Assembly: GCA_024291935.2 (NCBI GenBank)
Contig: CM044308.1
Span: 120,802,501 to 120,866,500 of the forward strand
Length of the DNA stretch: 64,000 nucleotides
DNA from: Okapia johnstoni
Taxonomy: Eukaryota > Chordata > Mammalia > Artiodactyla > Giraffidae
Reading direction: 5' to 3'
Shown one piece after another: positions 56,401 through 64,000 of this stretch; the first letter of the stretch is position 1, and every line of letters starts with the position of its first letter. The notes beneath the pieces were generated by a model. It was not told the DNA's origin. It ran no database searches and saw nothing but the letters and a program-made list of their open reading frames with translations. The translations under genes were made by a program, and so were the position numbers.

Positions 56401-59400
56401 GCAGCATATGTGGTATTTATTTGCCAAGTCTGAACTAAATTATGGCTTAAGATACTTGAATTATGGCTTAAGATACTTGAATTATGGGCTTGTAGCAGGA
56501 GTAACTCTCAAAGGTTGTTTAGATCAAGAATTCTTTGTATTACCAATGGAAGAAAAGAGAACAGTGCCTGGTTAAAATCATAAAATGAGGTCATAAATGT
56601 ATCTGTCATAGAGAAATGAATAGTGCAAGAGGGGAAGGCAGTGAAAAGGGGCACAGAGGGAATACAGAGTAGGCATTTAAACAGTATGGGTGGTGTTTCA
56701 TCACCTGCTAATTAATAAAATGCAAAAAGGAAGTATGTATGTGATAACCTTTTATAAATAAAACCAAGTCACATATTCTTCATTGTATGTGATCAGAACT
56801 TGACAATAGAAGTCCATAAATTTGTTCCCAGGAAACAAATCTTGAAGAGAGATTTAGTGTAGTTCTGAATGTACACATCAACATGTATGTATAGAAATCC
56901 ATGAATTAATTGAAGCATGGTAAATTTGGATGACTGAACAAAGAGAAAAATGATTTTTTGAATACTTACTAAAAATCGTCTTCATTGGATACAATAAATA
57001 GATGGCATATTTCTGAGATTTAAAAAAGTGGTACAGAAAAGTAGTAATGATATTGACGTATATTACTCACTCAGTCGTGTCCAACTCTTTGCAACCCCAT
57101 GGACGATAGCCTGCCAGGCTCCTCTGTCCATGGAATTCTTCAGGTAAGAACTGGAGTGGGTTTCCATTTCCTTCTCCAGGGGATTTTCCCAACCCAGGAA
57201 TCAAACCCGCGTCTCTGCATTGCAGGCAGATTCTTTACCATCTGAGCCAGGGATGTCAAATCATTTGAATATCTGTAAAGGTTTTCATTTAGTTATCTGA
57301 AATGAGCAATAATCATATCCAAGGTAGAAAGCTAAGGGAACTTTTTCATTTTGGATCAGATAATGACAAAAAGGAGAAATGGAGACTTCCTGGCAGTCCA
57401 GGGGTTAAGACTCTTCACTTCCAGTCCAGGGGCTGCAAGTTCAGTTCCTGGTCAGAGAGTTAAGATCTCATGTGCCTCTTGGCCTCTCAGCCACAAAACC
57501 AAAACATAAAACAGAAACAATACTGTAACAAATTCAATAAAGACTTAAAAAAAAATGATCCACATTAAAAAAAAAAGAGCAGAAATGGCTAAAGGTAAAG
57601 GAGGTCATGTTTTATTAACGATAGCCAAGCTGGGAAATGTTGGCTATGGTCAATCTTGTGCCTACTAGTTTAAAAATGAGATAGTATTAATAGTAGAAAG
57701 TTCAGAGAAAATTTTTATGATTGCAATGTGGAAGAAAAGGGAATGGCATCTATAAAGAGTTATATAACCATAATTATATGGCTCAAATAGTTCTATGAGC
57801 CCAGAGTTTAAAGAACATGTAAAGGAATTTCATGTATAAAAGAGGTATATTAGACATAGGGTCAGAACTGTGAGCATAGTTAAGAAAGCCAAAAGATTTT
57901 CAGCTGAGGATTCTGAAAATTTCTAGAGTAACCGAACGGGCATTTACAATTATTTGGGGACAATGAAGAACAAGAAAGGGATGTCTACTTAGAGCTAATG
58001 GTCCATTGTTTATAAACAACAGAATACAAACAGAAAGTAAAACTGTTCTGTTATTATCTTGCTATGATTTTTATCAAGGTGAGTGGTTTTTCATTTGGAA
58101 GGGTAGAAAATATATATTTGAATTGATAATACTGAAAAAACTTGAATTGATAGTAATAAATAGGGAGATGAGAACAAAAAAGGAGGTGGATGGTAGGGAA
58201 TACATATTAATTTCCTGATCTTTTTAGTTGCCATTAAGACACTGACATTTAAATATAGTTAGTTGTAAAGGTGACTATCAAAAGAAAAAAGGACCAAAAT
58301 TTGTCCCAAATAGAAGATAGCAAAACAGTCCCTCCACCAAACAAAAATATAGCAATAAATAGAAAATTAAAAAGGCATTAAAGATAGAATTATGTTATTC
58401 CATCAAAGCTCTGAAACATTTGTATTAAAGAAGAAAAATTTCTATGTATTTTAGAATAGTTAATTCCTGGAAAAACTCTTTGAAGTTTTATTAAACAGAT
58501 GGTCTGAAATCTCTTGAATTTCAGAGATCACAAAGAGAAACATGGTATCATGGAGAACAAAGTCTTGCCAGAATAATATCATTTCCTGTTTTTCAGATAG
58601 AAGAGGGAAATTCTGTCACTATTTGAGTTGCAGTAAGTGTTTTTGTTTTATCCAAGTGAACACTTTGGGCAAATGGTTGGCTTGAGGAGCCAAACCAGGT
58701 GGGGTCTCCAATAGCCACATGTAGCCACATTGTTATTATTAATGAATAATATATATTATTAATGAATATATATATTATAATATATATAAAGAATTAAAAT
58801 TAAAAGTAATTAAATAAAATCAATACAGTCCTTTATCAATGCAGATACAGAATATTTCCAGGATCACAGAAAGGTCTATTGGACAGCGTTGCGCTGGAGA
58901 TTCTGATTCTGTGGGTTTGAGGTGTTCCGATTTTGACAGTCTCTCTAGAGATGACCTATATAGTTAGGCAGATTTGTAACCATGTGAGTGATTCTTCAGG
59001 TCCTACCTCCTATTATTTCCTCATTAACTCTTTGTTTCAGCTAGCCTGTTTGTTGGTGCTCTGTGAAAGCCCCTTACAACTTCCCTTTGGCTTCTCTTCT
59101 CCCCTTTGGTTTTGCTGCTCTTACCCGCTTTTGTGGATTTGGTTCGCTGGTTGTTTTCTCAGCATGTTCTCCCTTCCTGTGTAAGAGATTACTGACTCTC
59201 TTGAGATGTGTGCCATTCCTCACAGACTCATGCCTGAAGTAAAAGTGGCACTATCCTTAGCTTCAGGGATGTGCCTGATTGGCAAGGGGAACGGATTTTC
59301 CTTTAACTAACATTGGGTCAGGAATGGGTTTGTAACCCAAATGATATGTGAGGAGGGGGAGTCTGGAAATAGGAAATTAGGAAGAGTTTCCTCACTGCTG

Positions 59401-60274
59401 AGAGACCCCTGGGAAGAGAAAGCTTTACTTGTTCTAAACATTGTGTATAGGTGTGATACCTGGAGCCACTTTCCTGTCAGCCTGAGAATAAAGGATATCA
59501 GAGCTGTTAGATGGAAAAAACTTGAGTCCTTACATTGTTGAGCTGCTTCATAAACCAGCCCTGAAACCTGCCCTTCTTATGTATTTATTGTGCAGTGATA
59601 ATGCATTTTATTTATCCATTTTCATATGCATCTGTTACTTGTAGATAAAAGCATCTTAATTATCCTTCAAAATTCAACCCAAGTCTCTACTTCTGAAGAA
59701 ACTCCCAGACTATTTTTTTTCACACTTCTTTTTCAAAATGCTTTTAGAATATGGTGTTCAGATGTGACTTCTTTGGTTCTGTTATAGTCCTTAAATTGTG
59801 ATTTGTCTTGTTTCTTCAATTTAATTGCGAGTTCCTTGGAAACTCAAATATCAAAGTAACTTGTATGTATGTAGCTAATATGTATTTTTTCCTTGCCTTT
59901 ATAAGTTTGTCATTATATACCTAGTGTGAACTTGTGGAAACATTTATTGGTGTTACAAAGCAGAAATTAGTTTAACAGCCTTTAAAGATTTTATTTAACT
60001 TTTAAAAAATTTATTTTATTGAAGTATAGTGGATTTACAATGTTAGTTTTTGCTGTGCAGCAAAGTGATTCAGTTATACGTCTATATATATTCTTTTTTT
60101 CATATTCTTTTCCATTATGATCTACCACAGGATATTGTGGTACTATAGTAGGACCTTGTTCTTTTAAGCGTTTCTGAAATAAAGATTTTGTCATTTATTT
60201 CCTAGCTGTTACCACTGACTGAAGAAGAGAAAACTGCGGCAGAGCAATTAAGAGCTCACATGTCAGACTTATGA
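31689..60274 (+). CDS. SKA2: SKA2, spindle and kinetochore-associated protein 2 (spliced; one expected exon not found)
   Basis: SKA2 is the small coiled-coil subunit of the SKA1-SKA2-SKA3 complex, which holds kinetochores to spindle microtubules in mitosis. Three exons join in phase 0: [11 protein letters not shown] at 31689, a 59-codon exon at 55425 and a 22-codon end at 60206, giving 92 residues. Human SKA2 has 121. The missing 29 residues correspond exactly to human exon 2, an 87-nt phase-0 exon that carries part of the first helix of the coiled-coil core. I could not find it in 31722-55424. The gene runs head to head with PRR11, and its first intron hosts miR-301a and miR-454. Confidence 0.9.
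31722..35164 (+). other. SKA2: SKA2 intron 1, promoter-proximal part
   Basis: Starts CpG-rich and becomes AT-rich after about 32.6 kb. I searched it for the missing 87-nt SKA2 exon and for small RNA genes and found none. It has very few young repeats compared with the flanks. Confidence 0.6.
35165..35250 (+). ncRNA. MIR301A: mir-301a precursor
   Basis: The 86-nt hairpin is essentially identical to the mammalian miR-301a precursor. The mature 3p strand is at 35215-35237 and carries the AGUGCAAU seed of the miR-130/301/454 family. The 5p strand is at about 35178-35199. It lies on the sense strand of SKA2 intron 1, as in human, and is probably processed from the SKA2 primary transcript, so its output would follow the cell-cycle promoter. 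The flanks are unusually well conserved for intron. Confidence 0.97.
35745..36700 (-). mobile_element. Old L1 (L1M type), 3' region, reverse
   Basis: GAGATATAATTTACATAGAG, ATGTAACCACCACCACAGTT, CTTTTTGCACTTAGCATAAT and TGCATTTCTTTAATGGCTAA follow the old mammalian L1 3' region in order. Confidence 0.75.
36975..37110 (-). mobile_element. CHR-type SINE
   Basis: GTCTTGGCTATGCTGCATGG to ACTGGACCTCCAGGGAAGTC, reverse copy. Confidence 0.8.
37282..37480 (+). mobile_element. CHR-type SINE
   Basis: GGACTTCCCTGGTGGTCCAG, GATCCCTGGTCAGGGAACTA, then the CHR 3' part and an A/T-rich tail. Confidence 0.83.
37600..37760 (-). mobile_element. CHR-type SINE, truncated
   Basis: GTTTTCATTGCTTTGCATGA, then CTAGTTGCTGCACGTGGCGG and GGGCTCAGTAG. 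The tRNA-like end is missing. Confidence 0.65.
38707..39890 (+). mobile_element. CHR-type SINE split by L1
   Basis: Left part 38707-38749 (GGGAATTCCCTGGTGGGCCA) and right part 39798-39890 (GGTTCAATCCCTGGTTGAAA) are one SINE broken by the L1 at 38750-39797. Confidence 0.82.
38750..39797 (+). mobile_element. Ruminant L1, 5'-truncated, 3' end of ORF2
   Basis: The reading frame holds the L1 ORF2 end ([20 protein letters not shown] region, and a later frame with [19 protein letters not shown]), so it is frameshifted. A poly-A tail ends at about 39799. Target duplication (16 bp with two mismatches) at 38734-38749 and 39798-39813. Confidence 0.9.
40510..40815 (+). mobile_element. L1 3'UTR fragment
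   Basis: GACAAACTTATGGTTACCAG, TTGCTGTATAGCACAGGGAA and GTAACATTGTAAATCAGC, then an A-rich end. Confidence 0.85.
41550..41680 (+). mobile_element. BovB LINE 3' tail
   Basis: ATCACCGACTCGATGGACAT to GCGACTGAACTGAACTGAA. It ends where the next SINE begins. Confidence 0.87.
41681..41818 (-). mobile_element. Bov-tA SINE, truncated
   Basis: GTCCACGGGATTTTCCAGGC to CTTTACCACTGAGCTAAC, reverse copy without its 3' Bov-A end. Confidence 0.85.
41944..42238 (+). mobile_element. CHR-type SINE, long form
   Basis: GGGGCTTCTTTGGTGATCCT, then GGTTTGATCCCTGGTCTGGG and a long 3' part ending AATAAATAATTTTAAAAAA. The near-repeat GACTA-GTTGTA flanks it. Confidence 0.83.
42239..43956 (+). other. SKA2: SKA2 intron between CHR SINE and mir-454
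   Basis: Unique-looking intron. No exon or other RNA gene seen. Sequence around mir-454 (43.9-44.1 kb) is likely conserved beyond the hairpin. Confidence 0.5.
43957..44071 (+). ncRNA. MIR454: mir-454 precursor
   Basis: The hairpin of about 115 nt matches mammalian miR-454. The mature 3p strand at 44020-44042 begins TAGTGCAATATT and shares the AGUGCAAU seed with miR-301a. The 5p strand at 43980-44001 has one G where the human form has A. It sits 8.8 kb downstream of mir-301a in the same SKA2 intron and strand, so the pair forms a loose intronic cluster of one seed family. Confidence 0.97.
44755..44955 (+). mobile_element. Bov-tA SINE, near full length
   Basis: GGCTTCCCTTGTGGCTCAGC, then GGGAAGATCCCCTGGAGAAG, ending GTTGGACATGACTGAGCGAC. 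One of the best preserved copies here. Confidence 0.93.
45080..45205 (+). mobile_element. CHR-type SINE
   Basis: GGACTTAGCTGGCAGTCCAG, a GGTTCTATCCCTGGTGTAGG core and an A-rich end. Confidence 0.78.
45210..45430 (-). mobile_element. Old L1 (L1M type) fragment
   Basis: GGTTAAATACACATAACACA, then CATCATTGTGCAACCATCAC and CCATCTCCAGAGCTTCATC. Confidence 0.7.
46119..46243 (+). mobile_element. Bov-A SINE, single unit
   Basis: GGCAACCCACTTCAGTATTC to CAGTCAGACACAACTGAGTG, running into a CA repeat. Confidence 0.85.
46244..46270. repeat. (CA)13 microsatellite
   Basis: 27 bp of perfect CA repeat on the tail of the Bov-A copy. Probably length-variable. Confidence 0.95.
46271..49320 (+). other. SKA2: SKA2 intron, no feature recognised
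   Basis: About 3 kb with few recognisable repeats. I looked for the missing SKA2 exon here with care. A 12-base match to the human exon at about 48421 is not supported by the flanks and was rejected. Confidence 0.55.
49321..49680 (-). mobile_element. Old L1 (L1M type) 3' end, left part of a nest
   Basis: Poly-T, then CAGCTTTATTGAGCTATAAT, CATCATCACAATAAATATTT and ACACAATATGTGGCCTTTTA. It continues after the nested insertions at about 52432. Confidence 0.8.
49681..52431 (-). mobile_element. Ruminant L1, reverse, split by BovB; extra L1 piece at its 5' side
   Basis: Left part 49681-49893 (GTTCCCTGTGCTATACAGTT) and right part 51132-52300 in reverse. The open frame at 51848-52240 encodes the L1 ORF2 end ([20 protein letters not shown] region). 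The part at 52300-52431 repeats a stretch already present at 51430-51545, so a second L1 fragment or a local duplication sits there. Outer limits are approximate. Confidence 0.8.
49894..51131 (-). mobile_element. BovB (RTE) LINE with partial reverse-transcriptase ORF, reverse
   Basis: A 226-codon open frame (50457-51137) covers the reverse-transcriptase palm: a [16 protein letters not shown] block and the [15 protein letters not shown] block. The family norm at this catalytic box is YADD. Here the second Asp is Asn (codon at 50670-50672), so the enzyme would be inactive. The copy is 5'-truncated and has an ACTGA-type tail at its left end. Target duplication ATACATAATAG at 49883-49893 and 51132-51142. 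Confidence 0.93.
52432..52760 (-). mobile_element. Old L1 (L1M type), right part of the nest
   Basis: TTCATCCTGGTTGTAGCATG, then GCTGAATAATATTTCATTGT and GCACATGGTAACCCTATG continue the L1M begun at 49321-49680. Confidence 0.75.
52785..53095 (-). mobile_element. Old L1 (L1M type) 3' fragment
   Basis: A separate copy that begins with a duplicated AAAATATGTAAGATAAAATT, then ATCATTGTGCAGCTATCACC and CTACCTTCTGTCTCTATGAA. Confidence 0.72.
53538..54308 (+). mobile_element. Ruminant L1 3' end with a 27-bp target duplication
   Basis: GGGAATGTAAATTGGTACAG to ACAACATTGTTAATTGGCTA, with an A-rich end. The flanks 53511-53537 and 54309-54335 agree at 26 of 27 positions. Confidence 0.9.
54336..55424 (+). 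other. SKA2: SKA2 intron upstream of the 55425 exon
   Basis: Unique-looking AT-rich intron with a (TG)n(AG)n microsatellite at about 55181-55200. No further exon recognised. Confidence 0.5.
55425..55601 (+). CDS. SKA2: SKA2 internal exon (human exon 3)
   Basis: The exon is 177 nt (59 codons), phase 0 on both sides, from acceptor CCTAATGTAG to donor GTAATG. It encodes [20 protein letters not shown], then [20 protein letters not shown] and then [19 protein letters not shown], close to human SKA2. The tail has the heptad character of the SKA coiled-coil bundle (Met, Leu, Ile, Leu at a/d-like spacing). The upstream pyrimidine tract is broken by an A/T-rich stretch. Confidence 0.96.
55602..57059 (+). 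other. SKA2: SKA2 intron, first part
   Basis: Holds a 21-bp tandem duplication at 56438-56488 (AATTATGGCTTAAGATACTTG unit, about 2.4 copies). Otherwise no feature seen. Confidence 0.55.
57060..57255 (-). mobile_element. Bov-tA SINE
   Basis: Reverse copy, from ACTCAGTCGTGTCCAACTCT to TTTACCATCTGAGCCAGG. Confidence 0.9.
57383..57560 (+). mobile_element. CHR-type SINE
   Basis: GGAGACTTCCTGGCAGTCCA, a GTTCCTGGTCAGAGAGTTAA core, then a tail with AATAAAGAC and poly-A. Confidence 0.82.
57561..58699 (+). other. SKA2: SKA2 intron, no feature recognised
   Basis: AT-rich intron sequence. Nothing supported. Confidence 0.45.
58700..58900. mobile_element. hAT-type DNA transposon-like fragment with AT-rich core
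   Basis: TCTCCAATAGCCACATGTAG on one side and GGTCTATTGGACAGCGTTGC on the other resemble paired ends of an old non-autonomous hAT element. A (TATATTAT)n expansion lies between. Family not resolved. Confidence 0.4.
58901..59969 (+). other. SKA2: SKA2 intron, mostly unrecognised
   Basis: 59610-59930 has the look of an old L2 fragment. The rest is unique-looking. No exon seen. Confidence 0.4.
59970..60160 (-). mobile_element. L1 3' end, reverse, next to SKA2 last exon
   Basis: TTTATTGAAGTATAGTGGAT, TGTGCAGCAAAGTGATTCAG and CATATTCTTTTCCATTATGA. It ends about 45 bp before the acceptor at 60205. Confidence 0.85.
60206..60274 (+). CDS. SKA2: SKA2 last coding exon, with stop
   Basis: Acceptor ATTTCCTAG, then 22 codons ([22 protein letters not shown]) and TGA at 60272-60274. 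It matches the human C-terminus ([11 protein letters not shown] segment). A reverse-oriented L1 3' end stops only about 45 bp upstream, so this repeat may supply part of the branch-point region. The 3'UTR follows directly. Confidence 0.95.
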   Translation: MLPLTEEEKTAAEQLRAHMSDL

Positions 60275-60515
60275 GGAAGAAATGGACTTGCAAAAAAGAA
60301 CTCTAATGGGGAAGAAATCAATCCCAGAAATTTAGGAAGATGTCTTGTTAACACTGATGACTATTTGTTGGGAGATGACAAAGGAGATTTGGCTTGGGTG
60401 ACTGGATAGTGATGCCTTCCACAGAAGAGGGGAATAAAAGAGAAGGGCAGATATTGTATTAATAAAGTTCAGCCAAAGGGGCAGAATGGAAATAAAGAGA
60501 TTTTAAAAATATATG
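60275..60515 (+). terminator. SKA2: SKA2 3'UTR with three AATAAA signals
   Basis: AATAAA hexamers lie at 60433-60438, 60461-60466 and 60491-60496, 160-220 bp after the stop. Any of them could end the short SKA2 transcript near 60450-60515. Longer 3'UTR forms, as known in human, cannot be excluded from sequence alone. Confidence 0.65.
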
Positions 60516-60989
60516 CACACATGCTTAGTAATTTCAGGCAAGTAAGTCCCAACACCATTTTGTATCTGTTTTTGTATAACCGGGATAACACAGATGTCCT
60601 GACTGACCTATTGCAAAAGAATATTATGTACTATCAGTCAGATGTGAATGAAATGCTTGGGAAATTAAAGGTTAGAAAAATATTTGTACTATATTATACA
60701 TATGTAAATAATTTTATTGTTGAAAATTCTGATCGTACATGTGGTCACATTATTGGTGAGACTGCTAATATGTGACTTAACAGTCTCCCACAATACCTAA
60801 CTTAGTAGAAAGCTGGCTTTTCTGTGACAGCTTCACTTTTATTTTTGTCCTGTTCCTCCTGCCTGCCAATGTTGAGCATGAGTTCTGCTTTCTAATGCTG
60901 TTTCAGATTGTCCCTGTCATATTTCAGGGACCTGAAATATACCTTTGTTCTCCTCTAGTCTGTATTACCTTTGTTCTCCTCTAGTCTGT
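60516..60989. other. Downstream of SKA2, with a 26-bp tandem duplication
   Basis: The unit beginning TACCTTTGTTCTCCTCTAG occurs at 60940-60964 and again at 60966-60990. No gene seen; part could be extended SKA2 3'UTR. Confidence 0.55.
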
Positions 60990-61690
60990 ACTTGTTCAGT
61001 TCATTCTGCTGTAAATCTCTATATATGAACCTTCAAGTTGTGAACGTTTGAAGATGTAAACGTGTGTTTTCCCCTCCAATCACGTAAGTTAGCTCTGTTT
61101 GAGGAGGCACTGTTAGGTTTTGAGGCACAGGACCCGAATGTTGGGTGGTACACGAAGGTTGCAGCAGCCATTCAGAATGTAATCCAGTGCTACCGTGGCA
61201 TCTATGATGAGAAAAAAAGAGCTACCACTCAGACATTACTGGATTGTTCTTTCAAGAAGGCAGATAGAATTGAATCCAGCAAGGAACCAGAACCTGTGCC
61301 ATCAACTGCAGGTATGAAATCGCAGCTTGCCCTCTGTCTCCTGTTGCTGATGACCCTTCAGCTCTACCATCTCCCACCTCCCCTCCCTCTCCAGTCAGTA
61401 ACTCTCCTTGCCTGTTCACTTGATGCCAGCCCCTGTTGTCCTGTACTACTGTGCTTTTCAAGATACTGCACTTTCAGATTAAAAGTGTTTTATTTCTTTG
61501 TGTTTGTTTCATATGTATTATTTGTGTGAAAACTGTTATAAACCTATTACATACAGTACTATATAGCTGACTGTGTTAGCTGGGCACTGAGGCTAACTTT
61601 GTTGGACTTAACAAAGAAGCTGGACTTAAGGAACACATTCCTGGAATGGAACTTGTTCATATGTAGGGGACTTACTGTATGTGAAAGCTA
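60990..61690 (+). mobile_element. Tigger/pogo-type DNA transposon remnant
   Basis: An open frame (61062-61529) reads KLALFEEALLGFEAQDPNVG, then CSFKKADRIESSKEPEPVPS. I recognise this as the C-terminal part of a Tigger-type transposase, with the DDE core absent. A frame break occurs near 61315. The far end (GGGGACTTACTGTA near 61668) looks like a worn terminal repeat. It is dead, and the subfamily was not resolved. Confidence 0.7.
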
Positions 61691-62644
61691 AGAAACTGAA
61701 ATGAGAGGATCGTTGCAACTGCTGTTTACCAGTTTTGTGTGTGTGTGTGCACGCACCAATGTCCCTATTTTATTTTTTTTTAAATGGCAAGTAAATAAGT
61801 AAATCATGGCATACACTAGGAGGTCAAGTTACCAATAAATTATCACTGTTAATGTTCTGGGAAATGCTGAAGCTAGGCTAAAAAGTTGAAAGGAGAAGCA
61901 GATATTGGAGAAGCAGATATTGGAGATGTAAAAGCAGGTTTTAAATTCTAGCTGTACAAGCCTGAGCAAATCACTTAACTTGTGTGTGTCAGGATGACTG
62001 GAAGTACAATGAGATGGTGAAGTATTAAGGTTTGATATTTGGTAGTTCAATAAATATTTCCATATATGTAATAAAAACAAGATACTTGAAAGACCAGAAA
62101 AAGTGAATCAAATGTGAGTTTGCAGGTTACAGAATTATACTTTTATGAAAATAAGAATTTTTCCTATTATTTTATTAACAAACATATAATAGCTGACAAA
62201 CAGGGTTGGAAGAGTAGTTTCAGTTAAAATTGTCTATGCTGAATATTTGGAGAACAGAAACTACCCTAACCTTTAAATTACAAATAAGTCACACTTTAGC
62301 AACATATACTAGTCTTCTTTAGTACTCAGGCAAATAATATTGAGGAAGTTCCTGTCATGATATAACTCTGGGATGCGATGTTGATTGGTGGGATTGAAAA
62401 ATGGTGGTATCACAAAGAGGTCTTAACAAGTTACTGGAGTTAAAGTGTTTTGCTTTCAATCAGGGAAAAAAAAAAACCCATGTTTTTCCTCTGACTTCCT
62501 TCACAAGTTAGCTTAAAACATTGGTTCTTCCCCTTATCCCTCTTAAAATTGTTCTCTCTGCACTTTATATATTCATTTATTTCCCAGGTTTCATTTATTG
62601 CCTCTTTGGGGAATGATTTCCAAGTATAACTTATTCCACTAGAA
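61691..62644. other. Intergenic, no gene recognised
   Basis: Contains a (TG)n microsatellite at 61736-61750 and a 15-bp tandem duplication at 61892-61921. By human synteny this is the short gap between SKA2 and TRIM37. Confidence 0.5.
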
Positions 62645-62857
62645 GTGAAAGTGTTAGTTGCTCAGTCGTGTTTGACTCTTTGCAACTCCATGGACTATAG
62701 TCAGCTAGGCTCCTCTGTCCATGGAATTCTCCTGGCAAGAATACTGGAGTGGGTAGCCATTCCCTTCTCCAGGGGATCTTCCTGACCTAAGGATCAAACC
62801 TGGGTCTCCTGCATTGCAGGTGGATTCTTTAATGTCTGGGCCACCAAGGAGGCCTAG
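62645..62857 (-). mobile_element. Bov-tA SINE
   Basis: Reverse copy, from GTGAAAGTGTTAGTTGCTCA to GGGCCACCAAGGAGGCC. Confidence 0.9.
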
Positions 62858-63126
62858 ATCCAAATTTCCAATAAAAACCTTGACCTGAATATTCAAATTG
62901 AATGTGTCCAGAATACTTAACTGATTTTGTTTTGTTAATAGCCACTATTCTGTTGGCTAGAATTAAGGTTTGCATCCGTTCCTTTATATTCTTAGTTAGT
63001 AAAATCTGTAACTTTTGAAATGTTTATTGTATACAACATTCATTTTATCTTCACTCTTCTACCTAGTTTAGACCATTTTTATTTCTCATCTGGATGATTG
63101 TTTTCTCTTATGTCACTATTCCCTTA

Positions 63127-63345
63127 GGGCTTCCTTGGTGGCTCAGACAGTCAAGTTTTCTCCCGCAGTACGTGAGACCTGGGTTCAATCCCTGGGTTGG
63201 GAAGATCCCCTGGAGGAAGGCATGGCCACCCACTCCGGTATTCTTGCCTGGAGAATCCCCATGGACAGAGGAGCCTGGCAGGCTATAGTCCATGGGACCA
63301 CAAAGAGTAGGACATGACTGAGCAACTAAGAACAGCACACATGTG
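63127..63345 (+). mobile_element. Bov-tA/Bov-A2 SINE
   Basis: GGGCTTCCTTGGTGGCTCAG, GGGAAGATCCCCTGGAGGAA, ending GTAGGACATGACTGAGCAAC. Confidence 0.9.
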
Positions 63346-63570
63346 ACTATTAGTCTTTTTATGTCCTAAGTATTAGGTTGTATTTTAAATACAACTTTAT
63401 GAAATTAAAAAAATGTAAGTATGCCTATTTCCCCAAACAATTGCAACTTTTTCAGATGTTTCTATAATATATACACAAATCAAAAATCATTTTTAAACAA
63501 AAATAGGCTGACAGCTTACACTGTACTGTAGCTGTGTCTTTTTTTTTTTTTCATTTTAAATATATCTTAG

Positions 63571-63600
63571 TACATACAGTACTATATAGCTGACTGTGTT
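63571..63600. repeat. 30-bp copy of a segment of the Tigger remnant
   Basis: 63571-63600 repeats 61548-61577 exactly. It is flanked by a short direct repeat (TCATTTTAAAT-TATCTT at 63551-63567 and 63600-63616). Confidence 0.85.
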
Positions 63601-63707
63601 CATTTTAAATTTATCTTCATGTCACCCATCTACTGTTCTTTGGAGCAGCTGTATATATGAATTTATCATAATTTTTTTTCACCAGTTCCTCACTGATAGG
63701 CATTTAA

Positions 63708-63905
63708 GCTGGCCCCGGTAAAGAATCCGCTTGCAGTGTAGGAGACACTGGGGACTTGGGTTCCATCTCTGGGTTGGGAAGATCCCCTGGAGGAGGAAAT
63801 GGCAACCCATTCCAGTATTCTTGCCTAGAAAATTCCATAGACAGGAGTCTGGCAAACTACAGTCCATGGGGGTCACAAAGAGTCAGACTTGACTGAGCAT
63901 GCACA
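63708..63905 (+). mobile_element. Bov-tA SINE
   Basis: GGTAAAGAATCCGCTTGCAG, GGGAAGATCCCCTGGAGGAG, ending GTCAGACTTGACTGAGCATG. Confidence 0.88.
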
Positions 63906-64000
63906 CTACAATAGACAAATTAGGAGATGGGGGGAAGGGGAAAAAGAGGAGGATGGCAAGGTATACCCTTAAGGAATTCTAGTAGAGCTGACCAAAGGTT

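Noticed and set aside
1..64000. CRISPR arrays, phage or operon-like systems
   Set aside because: Repeats are dispersed SINE/LINE copies without regular spacers. Introns, microRNAs and a CpG promoter show vertebrate nuclear DNA.

Overview
The window is ruminant nuclear DNA (Pecora: cattle, sheep, goat or a relative). It is dense with families found only in that group: Bov-tA and Bov-A2 SINEs, BovB (RTE) LINE 3' ends with ACTGA-repeat tails, ruminant L1 3' ends and CHR-type tRNA-Glu SINEs. The two protein genes and two microRNA genes match the block on human 17q22 that carries PRR11, SKA2, MIR301A and MIR454. The two genes diverge from one shared promoter. Species was not resolved.

Left half, minus strand: PRR11, a proline-rich cell-cycle protein. 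Eight coding exons (exons 2-9) could be placed by translation, reading frame and GT/AG borders: 19300-19427 (start codon), 16503-16653, 15974-16096, 12367-12622, 10454-10552, 9981-10093, 7756-7815 and 7570-7666. A non-coding first exon probably ends at 30898. The last coding exon, about 22 residues in human, lies left of the window. The proline-tract exon (12367-12622) is 256 nt long. It carries a net one-base frameshift in a C-rich homopolymer tract, so the gene as written stops at 12368-12370.

Centre, 31.1-31.7 kb: a CpG-enriched bidirectional promoter with ten CCAAT boxes in 474 bp and a CHR-like element on the PRR11 side.

Right half, plus strand: SKA2, a kinetochore protein of the SKA complex. 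Exon 1 (31689-31721), an exon at 55425-55601 and the last coding exon (60206-60274) are clear, and all junctions are phase 0. The 87-nt exon expected after exon 1 was not found in the 23.7-kb interval. Inside that interval lie the conserved microRNAs miR-301a (35165-35250) and miR-454 (43957-44071). Three AATAAA signals follow the SKA2 stop. The region from 60.5 kb to the end holds a Tigger/pogo-like transposon remnant and SINEs; by human synteny TRIM37 should begin just beyond the right edge.

The rest is intron and intergenic sequence filled with repeats, several of them nested: BovB inside L1 inside an older L1 (49.3-53.1 kb), L1 inside a CHR SINE inside a palindromic element (38.7-40.0 kb), and a three-unit Bov-A inside a CHR SINE (4.4-4.9 kb). 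I saw no CRISPR array, prokaryotic operon or tRNA/rRNA gene. The observations most worth following up are the PRR11 frameshift, the missing SKA2 exon, the CCAAT array and the nested and templated insertions.
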